In this document: piece by piece, positions 25,268-37,453 of the stretch | How the letters are laid out: every line of letters begins with the position of its first letter | Position numbering within the stretch: position 1 is the first letter of the stretch | NCBI GenBank assembly: GCA_002070055.1 | Contig: MWCM01000013.1 | Span: 1-37,500, forward strand | Length of the DNA: 37,500 bases | Direction: 5' to 3' | From: a bacterium ADurb.Bin212 | GTDB lineage: Bacteria > Patescibacteriota > UBA1384 > XYA2-FULL-43-10 | The notes under the pieces: model-generated | Seen by the model: only the letters and a program-made list of their open reading frames with translations | What the model was told of the DNA's origin: nothing | Databases searched by the model: none | Made by a program: the position numbers and the translations under genes

Positions 25268-27316
25268 TTGAAGAAATTTCACGATGTAAAACCTCGTGTT
25301 ATTAAGAGGAAAAACAGCCTGGACGATAAGCCTATAGCACATGACGGTTCCATAAAAGAGGAGCACGGTTTTTGGCATGGAACACCAAAAAGAAAGAAAA
25401 AAGTTGTAAAAGACTATTCGAGAATAATTAAGTTTTTCGTCTACTCTTTAGTATTTATCTCTTTTGTTCTTATTTTAGTTGGGCGCGCTTACACCGTGAG
25501 TGCTGAGTTGGAGGTTAATGCCTACAAAGCGAAAGAGCATCTACAAGATAGTCTACAGTATTTGCACGAAAATAATTACAATAAAGCAATCTCTGAAGCT
25601 CAATCTGCTAAGGCGTACCTTATAGACACAAAAATAAATATACAATCTTGGGGTCAAGATAGTAGTTATTTAAAAATGATTTCTACAAAAAGTAAGTACG
25701 TAGAGATTGAAAAAATGATTGACGCTACAAATGTTCTTTTAAATTCTAGTGAAACACTTGACGACATAATCAACACCTACTCAGAAACGTTTTCTTCGGC
25801 TAACGTCGTAAGCAAAGAGCAGATTAATTTATCATTGAATTTGGATAAGCTGGAGAAATCACTAACTTCAGTAAAAAAAGAACTCAATATATTGCATGGG
25901 GCGTTGGGCGTGATGGGCAGTGAAGGAATCATCTTCTCAGCTGATGAAGCTAATGGTCTGCAAAAAACGATAAAAAATGTCGAGACGTCTTTGACTAGTG
26001 TCGAGAGCAATATCTTGCCTGTGGTTAAGTGGTTCTCTGGATACGAATCGGAAAAAAGAATTATGATAATATTCCAAAATAATTCCGAAATTAGAGGCAG
26101 CGGGGGCTTTATTGGTTCATATGCAATTGCCCATTTTGTTAACAATGTTCTCAAAAACATAGATTTCCAAACCAATATTTACAAACTCGACAAGGAGGCA
26201 CAAGGAAAGATAGATATCACTGCCCCAGAGGAGTATGCCCTTTTGGCTGGGGGTAAATTGTATTTGCGTGACTCAAATTATGCAATTGACGGTCCGGAGA
26301 GCTTTGAAGCGGTCAGAAAAATTTACCAAATGGAGAGCGGCCAGGCAGTTGATGGTGTAATTGCAATCGATACGACACCAATTATCAAATTATTAGAGAT
26401 TGTTGGGCCGATATTTTTGGATGAATATAAAATGGAAGTAAGAAGTGACAATTTCTTAAAAGATATTCAATATGAAGTTGAGAGAGATTATTTTTTGCGA
26501 GATGGCGGAAAAGAGCAAAACGAACCCAAAAAGATTCTCGCCGACATGATGCCAATTTTTATCAACAAAACCTTTTCTGCGCTAAAAGATGGTGAAAAGA
26601 AGCAAGCTATTGTTGATACGATCAGTAGATCTGTTTTAGAGAAGCACATATTGTTAAACTCATCGGACGCACAAACCCAAGAAAAGATTAATGTTTTGAA
26701 TTACGGAGCGAATGTTAGGCCTAACGGTGATTATGACTATTTATACTCACACTCTACAAATATCGGTGGAGGGAAAAGTAGCTTGAATATTAACGAAAAA
26801 GTCACAGATAATATTTTTATTGAGGATTTTGGTAAGGTAAAACACAGTTTGAACATTATACGAGATCATAATGGCACCGGAGAGTGGCCCGACCACGATA
26901 ATATTAATTTGCTGAGATATTTGTTACCGGCTGATGCGGAAATTATTGATTTTGATGCTGTGAGCGGAGATTTTTATCCCCACATGAATAAAAAATATAA
27001 CAAAAAGAATCTATATAAAGAGGAAATTGAGGCGCAAAAGAAAAAAATATCATTTTGGATCAACACCTCTCCGGGTAATAGTAGTAGTGTGGTTATCGGC
27101 CACTACTCTAGCAAGGGTCTTGTTGAGTCGGGGGGTAAAATATATTATTACCTATTAATACAAAAGCAGCCCGGCACACCAAACTATGAGTACAATTTGG
27201 ATATCACTACTTCAGATAAGTTCAAAATAAAAAATCTTGGGACAAAAGAGTCTTTGTCAATTAAACTATCCTTGAATTCTGACAAACTGGTTAAGGTCGA
27301 ACTCGAAGAGAGATAG
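25268..27316 (+). CDS. DUF4012-family membrane-anchored protein
   Basis: 682 aa. A basic cytoplasmic N-terminus of about 50 residues, one membrane helix (about 54-76), a helical/coiled region (85-250), then the conserved DUF4012 part beginning 'IMIIFQNNSEIRGSGGFIGS' (about 263-282). 'GVIAIDTTPIIKLLEIVGPI' and a beta-rich C-terminus follow. The N-N-x-E-x-R-x-x-G-G-F pattern is the family hallmark. Members often lie in surface-polysaccharide loci, as here; function is unknown. The start is TTG with GAGAGGGG upstream. It is the last gene of the glycan set, closed by a terminator. Confidence 0.87.
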   Translation: MKKFHDVKPRVIKRKNSLDDKPIAHDGSIKEEHGFWHGTPKRKKKVVKDYSRIIKFFVYSLVFISFVLILVGRAYTVSAELEVNAYKAKEHLQDSLQYLHENNYNKAISEAQSAKAYLIDTKINIQSWGQDSSYLKMISTKSKYVEIEKMIDATNVLLNSSETLDDIINTYSETFSSANVVSKEQINLSLNLDKLEKSLTSVKKELNILHGALGVMGSEGIIFSADEANGLQKTIKNVETSLTSVESNILPVVKWFSGYESEKRIMIIFQNNSEIRGSGGFIGSYAIAHFVNNVLKNIDFQTNIYKLDKEAQGKIDITAPEEYALLAGGKLYLRDSNYAIDGPESFEAVRKIYQMESGQAVDGVIAIDTTPIIKLLEIVGPIFLDEYKMEVRSDNFLKDIQYEVERDYFLRDGGKEQNEPKKILADMMPIFINKTFSALKDGEKKQAIVDTISRSVLEKHILLNSSDAQTQEKINVLNYGANVRPNGDYDYLYSHSTNIGGGKSSLNINEKVTDNIFIEDFGKVKHSLNIIRDHNGTGEWPDHDNINLLRYLLPADAEIIDFDAVSGDFYPHMNKKYNKKNLYKEEIEAQKKKISFWINTSPGNSSSVVIGHYSSKGLVESGGKIYYYLLIQKQPGTPNYEYNLDITTSDKFKIKNLGTKESLSIKLSLNSDKLVKVELEER

Positions 27317-27369
27317 GGCTCAAACTTGAAGGAGCAAGACAATAGTGTTAAGATACTAATGTGTGTAAT

Positions 27370-27405
27370 ACAACCTGTAGAAAACGGGTGTTGTTTATTT
27401 TTTTC
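27370..27405 (+). terminator. Intrinsic terminator between the glycan genes and gyrB
   Basis: Stem ACAACC (27370-27375) with GG plus GTTGT (27387-27394, one bulged T), followed by a T-rich run ending near 27404. It ends 26 bases before gyrB. Confidence 0.6.
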
Positions 27406-27418
27406 TGTTGTCAATTAA

Positions 27419-29494
<2,076 letters not shown>

Positions 29495-29510
29495 TATATT
29501 GGGTTATTTT

Positions 29511-32192
29511 ATGGAAAACGATAAAGACTTATTAAATAATCAAGACACAACTCCCGAAGAGAGTATTCAAGAAGTTAGTGCTGAAGTTTCCGATACACAA
29601 TCTTATGAATTAGTCTCAACCGAAATCGGCTTTGTTAAACCCAGGGCGCTAAACGAAGAGATGAAAACCTCATATTTGGATTACGCCATGAGTGTTATCG
29701 TGGCTAGGGCGTTACCAGATGTTCGAGATGGCATGAAGCCTGTTCACCGCAGAGTTTTGTATGCTATGCACTCTACCGGTTTGAACCACAGCGCTAAATA
29801 TCGTAAGTCGGCAAAAGTTGTTGGTGAGGTACTTGGTAACTTTCACCCACACGGCGATGTGGCGGCATATGATACTTTGGTTAGAATGGCCCAAGATTTT
29901 TCTATGCGCTATCCATTGGTTGATGGTCAGGGCAATTTTGGTTCGATGGATGGGGATTCTGCAGCTGCAATGCGCTACACTGAGTGTAGAATGTCTTCAA
30001 TCGCTGAAGAAATGATGGTGGATATAGATAAAGACACGGTGGACTGGCAGGATAACTATGATGGAACGGTTAAGGAGCCATCTGTTCTACCGGCAAGAGT
30101 TCCGCAATTGCTTCTAAATGGCACTATGGGTATTGCTGTTGGAATGGCAACAAATATTCCTCCTCACAATATTATTGAGCTGTGTGATGCTATCTCACTA
30201 CTTATTGATAAGCCTGATTGTACGGTTGATGAATTAATGGAGCACTTAAAGGGTCCCGATTTTCCGACCGGTGGCATAATCTACAATATTGAGGAAATTA
30301 GGTCGGCTTATGCGACGGGTAAAGGCAAGATAGTAATGAGGGCGAAGGCAGATATAGAAGAAGCCAAAAGAGGCTTTAAAATTATTGTTTCGGAGATTCC
30401 TTATCAGGTTAATAAATCGTCCCTAATTGAGAAAATTGCAGATCTTGTGAAAGATAAAAAGATTGAGGGCGTGAGCGATATTCGCGATGAATCTGACAGA
30501 AGAGGCGTCAGGGTAGTTATAGACCTCAAGGCTAGCGCCTACCCTAAAAAAGTCCTTAATAGATTGTATGAGTTGACCCAGATGCAAACTGCTTTCCATG
30601 TCAATATGCTGGCTCTTACTCCGAATCTTGAACCAGTAGTAATGACGTTAAAGGATGTATTGCAGTATTATGTTGAACATAGGCATATCGTATTAACTCG
30701 TCGTACAAAATATGAGTTAAATAAGGCTAGAGATAGAGCACACATTTTAGAAGGTCTTAAAATTGCACTAGATAATATTGATGAGGTCATAGAGACAATT
30801 AAAAAATCTCAGAACAGAGACGACGCTAAGAAAAACCTTATTCTCAAATTTAAACTCTCTGAGCGTCAGACTGATGCAATTCTTGATATGAGACTATCAG
30901 CTTTGGCTGCTCTAGAAAGAAAGAAGATAGAGGATGAATATAAAATTGTTTTGGAAAGAATCGCTTATCTCGAAGATTTATTGGCGCATCCCGAAAAGAT
31001 ATTTGGTTTAATAAAAGACGATCTAGCTGAAGTTAAAAATAAATATGGTGATAAAAGAAGAACACAGATTATTAAGACAGCAGTTGGTGAATTTTGTGCC
31101 GAAGATCTTATACCAAACCAGCAGGTTATCGTTTCTATTACCAGAGGCAACTACATTAAAAGACAAGAGGTTGATACATATCGCAAACAGGTCAGGGGTG
31201 GAGTTGGAGTTGTGGGCATGACTACAAAAGAGGAAGATATTGTTGACTACCTGATATCAGCTAACACTCACGATGATGTCTACTTCTTTACCAATAAAGG
31301 TAGGGTTTTCAAAAGTAAAATCTATGAAATACCGGCCACTTCGAGACAGTCAAAGGGGACGCCTGTTGTTAATATTATCCAGACATCACAAGATGAAAAA
31401 GTCACCTCGATGTTAACTTTGGCAAAAGATGAGGCTAAAAACGGTTTCTTTGTAATGGGTACTAGCAATGGTGGCATAAAAAGAACTGAAATTTCAAAAT
31501 ATGACAATATTCGCAAAACGGGCATAATTGCTATCGGATTAAAACCTCAAGATGAGTTAAAGTGGGTGAAAATAAGTAATGGCAATAATGTTATTGTAGA
31601 GGTTTCAAAATTGGGTCAGTGCATCTGTTACCATGAACAAGAGGCCAGACCTATGGGCAGAAGTGCCAGCGGAGTAATGGGTATGAGATTAAGGAGAGGC
31701 GACTTCGTTATGTCTATGGATATTGTTAGTATGGAAGATGCAAAGTTTGATGCTGCCGGTTCTCAACGAGGGTCAGACATACTGGTAGTTTTAGAAAACG
31801 GATTTGGAAAAAGAACAATGCTTAGGAACTTCAATATTCAGCACAGAGGGGGAATGGGTATTAAGGCAGCAAACTGCACTGCTAAAACAGGTCCGGTGGT
31901 TGGAATGCACATAACAAATAGCGATGATGGCGATGTGGTTCTGGCAACTAATAAAGGCCAGTTTATCAGAATGGCGCTAAAAACCATCAAGCGTTTAGGC
32001 AGGGATACTCAAGGGGTTACTCTGATTAGGCTAAAAGATGGAGACAAGGTCGCTTCCAGCACAATCATTAGAGAAGAGGCCGAGAGTAATCAACTTATAA
32101 GTCAAGAAGAGAGTAATACTGATCTTAAAAAGATCGAAAACGATGATGGTCAAGTTGATCCGATAGTGGTAAATAATTATAAAAACAAGTAG
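29511..32192 (+). CDS. gyrA: DNA gyrase subunit A
   Basis: 893 aa from the ATG at 29511; a TTG four codons earlier is possible but neither has a clear Shine-Dalgarno. Catalytic Tyr156 in '[10 protein letters not shown]' makes the transient DNA-protein bond. '[20 protein letters not shown]' is the conserved N-terminal DNA-binding segment. The C-terminal beta-pinwheel repeats include '[12 protein letters not shown]' near residue 560, the GyrA box that separates gyrase from topoisomerase IV. The acidic tail (last 40 residues) is common in GyrA. It forms A2B2 with the adjacent gyrB product to introduce negative supercoils. Confidence 0.97.
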   Translation: MENDKDLLNNQDTTPEESIQEVSAEVSDTQSYELVSTEIGFVKPRALNEEMKTSYLDYAMSVIVARALPDVRDGMKPVHRRVLYAMHSTGLNHSAKYRKSAKVVGEVLGNFHPHGDVAAYDTLVRMAQDFSMRYPLVDGQGNFGSMDGDSAAAMRYTECRMSSIAEEMMVDIDKDTVDWQDNYDGTVKEPSVLPARVPQLLLNGTMGIAVGMATNIPPHNIIELCDAISLLIDKPDCTVDELMEHLKGPDFPTGGIIYNIEEIRSAYATGKGKIVMRAKADIEEAKRGFKIIVSEIPYQVNKSSLIEKIADLVKDKKIEGVSDIRDESDRRGVRVVIDLKASAYPKKVLNRLYELTQMQTAFHVNMLALTPNLEPVVMTLKDVLQYYVEHRHIVLTRRTKYELNKARDRAHILEGLKIALDNIDEVIETIKKSQNRDDAKKNLILKFKLSERQTDAILDMRLSALAALERKKIEDEYKIVLERIAYLEDLLAHPEKIFGLIKDDLAEVKNKYGDKRRTQIIKTAVGEFCAEDLIPNQQVIVSITRGNYIKRQEVDTYRKQVRGGVGVVGMTTKEEDIVDYLISANTHDDVYFFTNKGRVFKSKIYEIPATSRQSKGTPVVNIIQTSQDEKVTSMLTLAKDEAKNGFFVMGTSNGGIKRTEISKYDNIRKTGIIAIGLKPQDELKWVKISNGNNVIVEVSKLGQCICYHEQEARPMGRSASGVMGMRLRRGDFVMSMDIVSMEDAKFDAAGSQRGSDILVVLENGFGKRTMLRNFNIQHRGGMGIKAANCTAKTGPVVGMHITNSDDGDVVLATNKGQFIRMALKTIKRLGRDTQGVTLIRLKDGDKVASSTIIREEAESNQLISQEESNTDLKKIENDDGQVDPIVVNNYKNK

Positions 32193-32235
32193 CAGTTTGA
32201 ATTAATAGGCTCAATCTGTTATCGTAATAATATAT

Positions 32236-34077
32236 ATGAAAAGATCATACAAAAAAAATAAAAGCAGTTTCAGCTTTTCAAAACCTAAGGATGTCTCCAA
32301 GATAGCCGATAGTGTTAGCATACCCCCTGTTATTACTGTTAAAGATTTATCTGACAAGACTAATGTTCCAGCAGTAAAGATAATTTCTGAATTGATGAAG
32401 AATGGGGTTTTGGCTGCTATTAACGAGTCTATCGATTTCGATACTGCCGCAATTGTTTGTGACGATCTTGGAGTAAAGTGCGAGCCTTTATCTGAGACTG
32501 AGGAAGTTGTAACTGAACAAAATTCTTCCGAAGTTAACAAAAAGAATCTGGTGGCTCGACCTCCTGTGGTTACAATTATGGGCCATGTAGATCACGGTAA
32601 AACTACATTACTAGATACTATTAGGAAGGCTCATGTTGTTGACAGTGAATCCGGAGGCATCACACAGCATATCTCTGCGTATCAAGTTTCACTTCCGGAT
32701 CCGGATAATAAGAATGAAAAAAGGTTGATTACTTTTATTGATACCCCTGGGCATGCCGCTTTCTCTGCCCTCCGAAGTCATGGCACTCTCATAACCGATA
32801 TTGTGGTTCTAATTGTGGCGGCTAACGACGGTATAATGCCCCAAACGATTGAAGTTATTGAGCAGTGCAAGACCAACAAAGTGCCGATCATTGTGGCTAT
32901 TAATAAAATTGACCTGCCGGACGCCGATGTAATGAAAATCAAAAAGCAGCTTTCTGACAACGGCTTAATGCCCGAAGAGTGGGGTGGAGACACTTTAGTT
33001 TCTGAAATATCAGCCAAGAGCGGACAAGGCGTCGATGATCTGCTTAACGCGATCTTAGTTAAGTCTGAGATGATGGACCTCAAAGCCGATCCGAAACAGA
33101 CAGCATTTGGTGTTGTTATCGAGTCGCATATGCATAAAGGCGCTGGACCCTTAGCTTTAGTGTTAATTGAAAATGGGACGCTAAGGAAGGGCGACGCTAT
33201 ACAAATCGGTCAAACATGGGGTAAAGTAAGAATCTTGGAGGATTACAATAAGATGCCGATAGATGAAGCTGGGCCGAGTTGTCCAGCGAGAATTGCAGGC
33301 TTAAGAGATATTCCTACTTTTGGTGATCATCTTATCTCTTATCCCAACGAAAAAGAGGCCAAAATCGCTTCTCTAAAATACAATCAAAATACCATACTTA
33401 AGATCGCAACTGCAAAGAAGCTTAATGAGAGTGACCAGGAAGCAGAAACCGAGAATAAGATCTCGGAATTAAACATTATAATTAAAGCGGATGTAAAAGG
33501 ATCTTTGGAGGCCGTTAAAAAACTGGTATCAGAGATTGATACGCTCGAATTAAAACTTAAGGTGGTTGGCGATGGTATCGGCTCTGTATCTGAATCAGAT
33601 GTTACTTTAGCCAAAGCTACCAAATCATATATATACGCCTTTCGAGTGCCTGTGTTAATATCTTCAGAAAAAGTTGCAGAAAAAGAAGGCGTATCTATTA
33701 AGAAGTTTCAGGTTATTTATGAGATGATTGATGATATAAAAAGAGAACTGACAAATATTCTGCCCACTATCTATTCTGACGAGATCTTGGCTAAAGGTAA
33801 GGTCCTGGCGATGTTTAGAAACGATAAAAAAGCTATGGTGGTGGGGGCGATATTAAGTGAAGGTCGAGCAAAGCCGGCAGAGTCCGTGCGATTTATGGCA
33901 GAAGACGGTTCAATTGTCCAAAGCTCGATAGTGTCGTTAAGAAGAGAAAAAAACCAAACCGATGAGATTAACAGTGGAGTTGAGTTTGGTATGTCGCTGG
34001 ATCCTGGTACCGCAGTAAAAGAGGGTAACACTTTCGAAGTATTCAAAAAAGTTAAGATCGATAGAAAGATAGAATAG
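32236..34077 (+). CDS. infB: Translation initiation factor IF-2
   Basis: 613 aa, short compared with many bacterial IF-2 proteins because the N-terminal extension is reduced. An IF2_N domain spans about 33-84. The G domain starts at 'MGHVDHGKTTLLD' (115-127, P-loop), then 'DTPGHAAF' and 'NKID'; domains II-IV follow, with 'SGQGVDDLLNAIL' and C-terminal 'VGAILSEGRAKP'. It brings initiator tRNA to the 30S subunit. No Shine-Dalgarno lies before the ATG; the leader is AT-rich. It is separated from nusA and rbfA, which often neighbour it in other bacteria. Confidence 0.96.
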   Translation: MKRSYKKNKSSFSFSKPKDVSKIADSVSIPPVITVKDLSDKTNVPAVKIISELMKNGVLAAINESIDFDTAAIVCDDLGVKCEPLSETEEVVTEQNSSEVNKKNLVARPPVVTIMGHVDHGKTTLLDTIRKAHVVDSESGGITQHISAYQVSLPDPDNKNEKRLITFIDTPGHAAFSALRSHGTLITDIVVLIVAANDGIMPQTIEVIEQCKTNKVPIIVAINKIDLPDADVMKIKKQLSDNGLMPEEWGGDTLVSEISAKSGQGVDDLLNAILVKSEMMDLKADPKQTAFGVVIESHMHKGAGPLALVLIENGTLRKGDAIQIGQTWGKVRILEDYNKMPIDEAGPSCPARIAGLRDIPTFGDHLISYPNEKEAKIASLKYNQNTILKIATAKKLNESDQEAETENKISELNIIIKADVKGSLEAVKKLVSEIDTLELKLKVVGDGIGSVSESDVTLAKATKSYIYAFRVPVLISSEKVAEKEGVSIKKFQVIYEMIDDIKRELTNILPTIYSDEILAKGKVLAMFRNDKKAMVVGAILSEGRAKPAESVRFMAEDGSIVQSSIVSLRREKNQTDEINSGVEFGMSLDPGTAVKEGNTFEVFKKVKIDRKIE

Positions 34078-34091
34078 CAAAGAATCTGCCA

Positions 34092-34120
34092 TATACAACA
34101 AGTATCAATCTTGCTACAAT
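34092..34120 (+). promoter_or_regulatory. Candidate promoter for cdaA and cdaR
   Basis: TATACA (34092-34097), 17-base spacer, TACAAT (34115-34120). Predicted start near 34127, about 20 bases before the preferred TTG start of cdaA. Confidence 0.45.
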
Positions 34121-34146
34121 ATAGAAAATGGATTATTGGAGGGCGG

Positions 34147-34947
34147 TTGGAAAGTATAGGTGGAAAAATTCTAGGTGTTACATATAAGGCGGGTTATTTT
34201 TTAGATGGATTAAAAATCGAGTCATGGCCGTATGCTGTTTTAGACATACTTATCGTGGCTGTTTTGTTGTATTCTGTGTACCTGCTAATTAGAGAAACTA
34301 GAGCTATGAGAATGCTCTACGGCCTTGTTATTTTAGTATTGCTGATGGGTTTAGCTTATTTATTAAATCTAGTATTATTAAATTGGATTTTGAAATATAT
34401 TACCACCATGCTAGTTGTGGCCATCCCAATAGTATTTCAACCAGAACTAAGGAATGCTCTCGAGAAGATCGGTAGGAGCAGACTAATAAAGGATATATCT
34501 TCAGGTCAAGATGATGATAATTATGTTGGCCAAGTACTGTCTGCGATCGAATATCTATCAAAAGAAAAGATCGGTGCTCTAATTGTAATTCAGCGCAAAA
34601 CTGGTCTTCGTGAATATGCTGAAAGAGGGGTACTAATTGATGGCGCTGTGAGTCATGACCTAATTTGTACCATATTTTATCCAAAATCTCCTCTTCATGA
34701 CGGAGCGGTTGTGATTGCTGATGGCAAAATTGAGGCAGCTGCAGTAATGCTTCCGGTTACTGAAAACGAATTCAATACAAACTATGGTTCCCGGCACCGT
34801 GCGGCAATTGGCATAACAGAAAATTCAGATGCTGTAGCCTTAATTGTCTCTGAGGAGACCGGATGGTTGTCTGTATCTCTTGGTGGCAAGATAGAGAGAA
34901 GAATGAGCATTGAGAGAATAAAAAATAGATTGCAAAAAATATTATAG
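34147..34947 (+). CDS. cdaA: Diadenylate cyclase CdaA (c-di-AMP synthase)
   Basis: 266 aa from TTG at 34147. Three membrane helices (about 23-85) precede the DAC catalytic domain. Catalytic motifs: 'SPLHDGAVVI' with D185-G-A, and 'GSRHRAAIGI' from G214 (R-H-R). It joins two ATP into c-di-AMP, which controls potassium, osmolytes and wall balance. Start choice: GGAGGG lies just before TTG 34147; an alternative TTG at 34111 would add 12 residues but falls before the predicted transcript start. cdaR follows after ten bases, the conserved CdaA-CdaR arrangement. Confidence 0.93.
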   Translation: MESIGGKILGVTYKAGYFLDGLKIESWPYAVLDILIVAVLLYSVYLLIRETRAMRMLYGLVILVLLMGLAYLLNLVLLNWILKYITTMLVVAIPIVFQPELRNALEKIGRSRLIKDISSGQDDDNYVGQVLSAIEYLSKEKIGALIVIQRKTGLREYAERGVLIDGAVSHDLICTIFYPKSPLHDGAVVIADGKIEAAAVMLPVTENEFNTNYGSRHRAAIGITENSDAVALIVSEETGWLSVSLGGKIERRMSIERIKNRLQKIL

Positions 34948-34957
34948 ATAGTAGACC

Positions 34958-36163
34958 ATGATAAAAAGATTTTTCAAGCAGAATATTAAAGCCAAGTTAG
35001 TCGCGATATTAATCGCTTTGATCGCTTGGGTTTTTGTATCCTCAAATCAATCTTTAATGGGTAAATTTCCTAATCAAATATCAGTTAAGGTCTCGAATCT
35101 TTCTACTGATTATGTTGCTTTTTTGGATGACGAAGACGTAGAAATCTATTTAATGGCTGAACCTTCTGTCTGGAACACTCTAAGCAAAGATTCATTTGTT
35201 GCAACAGTAGATGTGGCGGGCTTAAGTGAGGGCACTTTTGATTTGGAAGTAAAGGTGTCGTCCAGTGTTCAAGGTGTTCAAATAACCAGAGTTGAGCCAT
35301 CAAAAGTCTTTGTCAACATCGAAAAAATTGTCACCAAAGATCTGCCGGTTAATGTTAAAATTGATGGAGACCCTGCTGATGGGATGGTGGTGGGTGAAAC
35401 TAGTGCCGATATAGAAAATGTTAAAGTTAGAGGGCCGGAAAGTTTGATAAAAATGGTCAGTGAGGCTACTGCCGAGGTCAAATTAAACGGTGAAAGTAAC
35501 GACTTTACCAGAGAAACAACTTTATCTGCATTATCAGAAAATAATTCAAAATTAGATCAGATTACTTTTCTTCCGGACAAAGTTATTGTCAGTGTCTCAA
35601 TCGTTAAAGGTGGGAATAATAAGACCGTTGGCGTAAAATTGAACGCAAAGAATAGTTTGCCGGATAATTATTATATTTCAAGAATTACCTTGTCTCCATC
35701 CACGGTTGATATTACAGGCCAAAGGAGTGTTTTGTCTGGGATCAATTACATCGAAACTGAATCATTTGACCTGTCATTAATATCTTCAAATACCTCAAAG
35801 GATTTATTGTTAATTCTACCCAGCGGTGTAGCTTTACAAAAGGGGTCGGCTCCATCCACCAGGGTTAATATCGAGATAGCCAAGATGTCACTAGGCACGT
35901 CGATTGTGCCAACAATTTCCTATACCAATTTATCACCTGGGCTTAGAGTAGTTTCAACTGATCCGGAGAGTGTAAAAATAACTGCTTCTTCTGCCGATCA
36001 AAATTTGCTAGTTTCTGCTAATTTTCAATTGGAGATTAATCTATCGGGTTTAGGAATAGGAAATCACATAATTCCCATCTCTGCCGAGATGATTAAATCA
36101 TCTGGCAACCTGGTAATAAATAGTATTTTGCCCACCTCAATCAAAGTTGTTATATCTAACTAG
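34958..36163 (+). CDS. cdaR: CdaR-like regulator with YbbR domains
   Basis: 401 aa. N-terminal membrane helix (about 12-28) followed by about four extracytoplasmic YbbR-type repeats: each has a 'P-x-x-V-x-V' strand near its end and 'VKVRGPESLIKMVSEATAEV' (about 150-170) is the family's clearest block. In Gram-positive bacteria CdaR binds CdaA through the membrane region and modulates c-di-AMP production. Its position directly after cdaA supports the same pairing. No catalytic residues are expected. Confidence 0.87.
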   Translation: MIKRFFKQNIKAKLVAILIALIAWVFVSSNQSLMGKFPNQISVKVSNLSTDYVAFLDDEDVEIYLMAEPSVWNTLSKDSFVATVDVAGLSEGTFDLEVKVSSSVQGVQITRVEPSKVFVNIEKIVTKDLPVNVKIDGDPADGMVVGETSADIENVKVRGPESLIKMVSEATAEVKLNGESNDFTRETTLSALSENNSKLDQITFLPDKVIVSVSIVKGGNNKTVGVKLNAKNSLPDNYYISRITLSPSTVDITGQRSVLSGINYIETESFDLSLISSNTSKDLLLILPSGVALQKGSAPSTRVNIEIAKMSLGTSIVPTISYTNLSPGLRVVSTDPESVKITASSADQNLLVSANFQLEINLSGLGIGNHIIPISAEMIKSSGNLVINSILPTSIKVVISN

Positions 36164-36211
36164 AAGTTGATACTATATTATCTCATGCACGCTTTTGTAT
36201 TTTCAAAGCTA

Positions 36212-36240
36212 TTGACATGATTTTATAGGTGTAGTAGAAT
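36212..36240 (+). promoter_or_regulatory. Promoter for the LysM-CHAP gene
   Basis: Perfect TTGACA (36212-36217), exactly 17 bases, TAGAAT (36235-36240), 25 bases before the ATG. This uncouples the wall hydrolase from cdaA-cdaR. Confidence 0.65.
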
Positions 36241-36265
36241 ACTAAAGTGCGCAGGATTTACAACT

Positions 36266-37375
36266 ATGGCACTTCACAATGAAACCGACCCTTTGCCTAA
36301 AAAGCCTAGTGTCGAAAAAACCAAAAAATTATTTCAAACAATTCTAAAAATAAAACCCAATTTAGTTATATTATTACATAAACTGGCAAAAGCCTTTTTT
36401 TTGTTGGGCTCTAAACTGTCTCGTTTCTTTTTGCACTTTTACCAAGAGATTATCCAAGCGATAATGGTGCTTAACAAATTCTTTAGCTCAAAAAATAACC
36501 ACTTGCCTCATTACTCAATTTGTTTCATTGCATTAATAGTAATCGCCTCAAATCTAATAGTAAAGTACGCTAAGGCCGATTTCTCAGTTTCTTTCACCGA
36601 CCCAGCCAATGAGATTGCTATAGCCACAAACACAGATATTTACACTCCGATCATCCGCAATGATGGAATGATAGCAGATAAAGCATATCAGAATTCATCT
36701 GACGCATTTATTGCTGTTTCAAACTCCATCGATACGAATATTACTCAAAGAGAGGAACCGTTGCCGGATAATTCGCAAAATACAGTCAGCTATGTAGTAA
36801 GAAATGGTGATAATCTAACAACCTTGGGTTGGAAATTCGAAGTTAAGCTAACAACTTTGATGTATTTAAATGATATTGATAACGCGAACTTGGTTCGTCC
36901 CGGTCAAAAACTTAAGATCCCGCCTAAAGGCTATGAGGTATCCGCTTCCGCAATTGCTAAGAAGCAACAGGAGAAGTTAGCTCTAAGTAATAGAAACACA
37001 GTCATAAGAAGCTCGAGCTCAACCAGAAACACTAGCGGCTCAAGCAGAACCGTTAACTATACTGCCGGTAGCTCCAAGAACGGATATCCATATGGATATT
37101 GCACCTACTACGTTGCAACAAAAAGATATGTTCCGACAAATTGGGGTAACGCCAAGAATTGGCTGAATTCTGCTCGAAGAGCCGGATATTCTACCGGTAG
37201 TCAGCCTGCAGTAGGAGCAATTGGTGTGACTCCTGAATCTTGGTGGGGGCATGTTGTCTTTGTGGAGAGCGTTAATGGCAACATGGTAACATTTTCAGAG
37301 ATGAATGCTGTTGGTTGGGGCAGAGTTAGCCGTAGAACTTTGCCGGTCTCCTCATTTAGGGGTTTTGTTTATTAG
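36266..37375 (+). CDS. LysM and CHAP domain cell-wall hydrolase
   Basis: 369 aa. A basic 80-residue N-terminus precedes one membrane helix (about 82-101), so the protein is probably anchored with its domains outside. One LysM domain (about 175-219, 'SYVVRNGDNLTTLGWKFEVK', 'NLVRPGQKLKIP') binds peptidoglycan. A Ser/Asn-rich linker leads to a CHAP domain (about 265-369) with catalytic C279 in 'YGYCTYYVA' and H329 in 'WWGHVVFVE'. CHAP enzymes cut peptide or amide bonds in peptidoglycan. It follows cdaA-cdaR but has its own promoter. The long N-terminus before the anchor is unusual for a secreted hydrolase. Confidence 0.9.
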   Translation: MALHNETDPLPKKPSVEKTKKLFQTILKIKPNLVILLHKLAKAFFLLGSKLSRFFLHFYQEIIQAIMVLNKFFSSKNNHLPHYSICFIALIVIASNLIVKYAKADFSVSFTDPANEIAIATNTDIYTPIIRNDGMIADKAYQNSSDAFIAVSNSIDTNITQREEPLPDNSQNTVSYVVRNGDNLTTLGWKFEVKLTTLMYLNDIDNANLVRPGQKLKIPPKGYEVSASAIAKKQQEKLALSNRNTVIRSSSSTRNTSGSSRTVNYTAGSSKNGYPYGYCTYYVATKRYVPTNWGNAKNWLNSARRAGYSTGSQPAVGAIGVTPESWWGHVVFVESVNGNMVTFSEMNAVGWGRVSRRTLPVSSFRGFVY

Positions 37376-37453
37376 TTTCGATTATTTTATATCTAATCTT
37401 ATTCTCCCTGGTTTGATTGGTGTGGCTTGGGAGTAGCGTTTTTGTAAAAAGCA

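Noticed and set aside
27326-27354. TTGAAG-17-TAAGAT as a gyrB promoter
   Set aside because: Its transcript would run straight into the terminator at 27370-27405 before reaching gyrB, so it is unlikely to be the main promoter. The true gyrB promoter was not identified.
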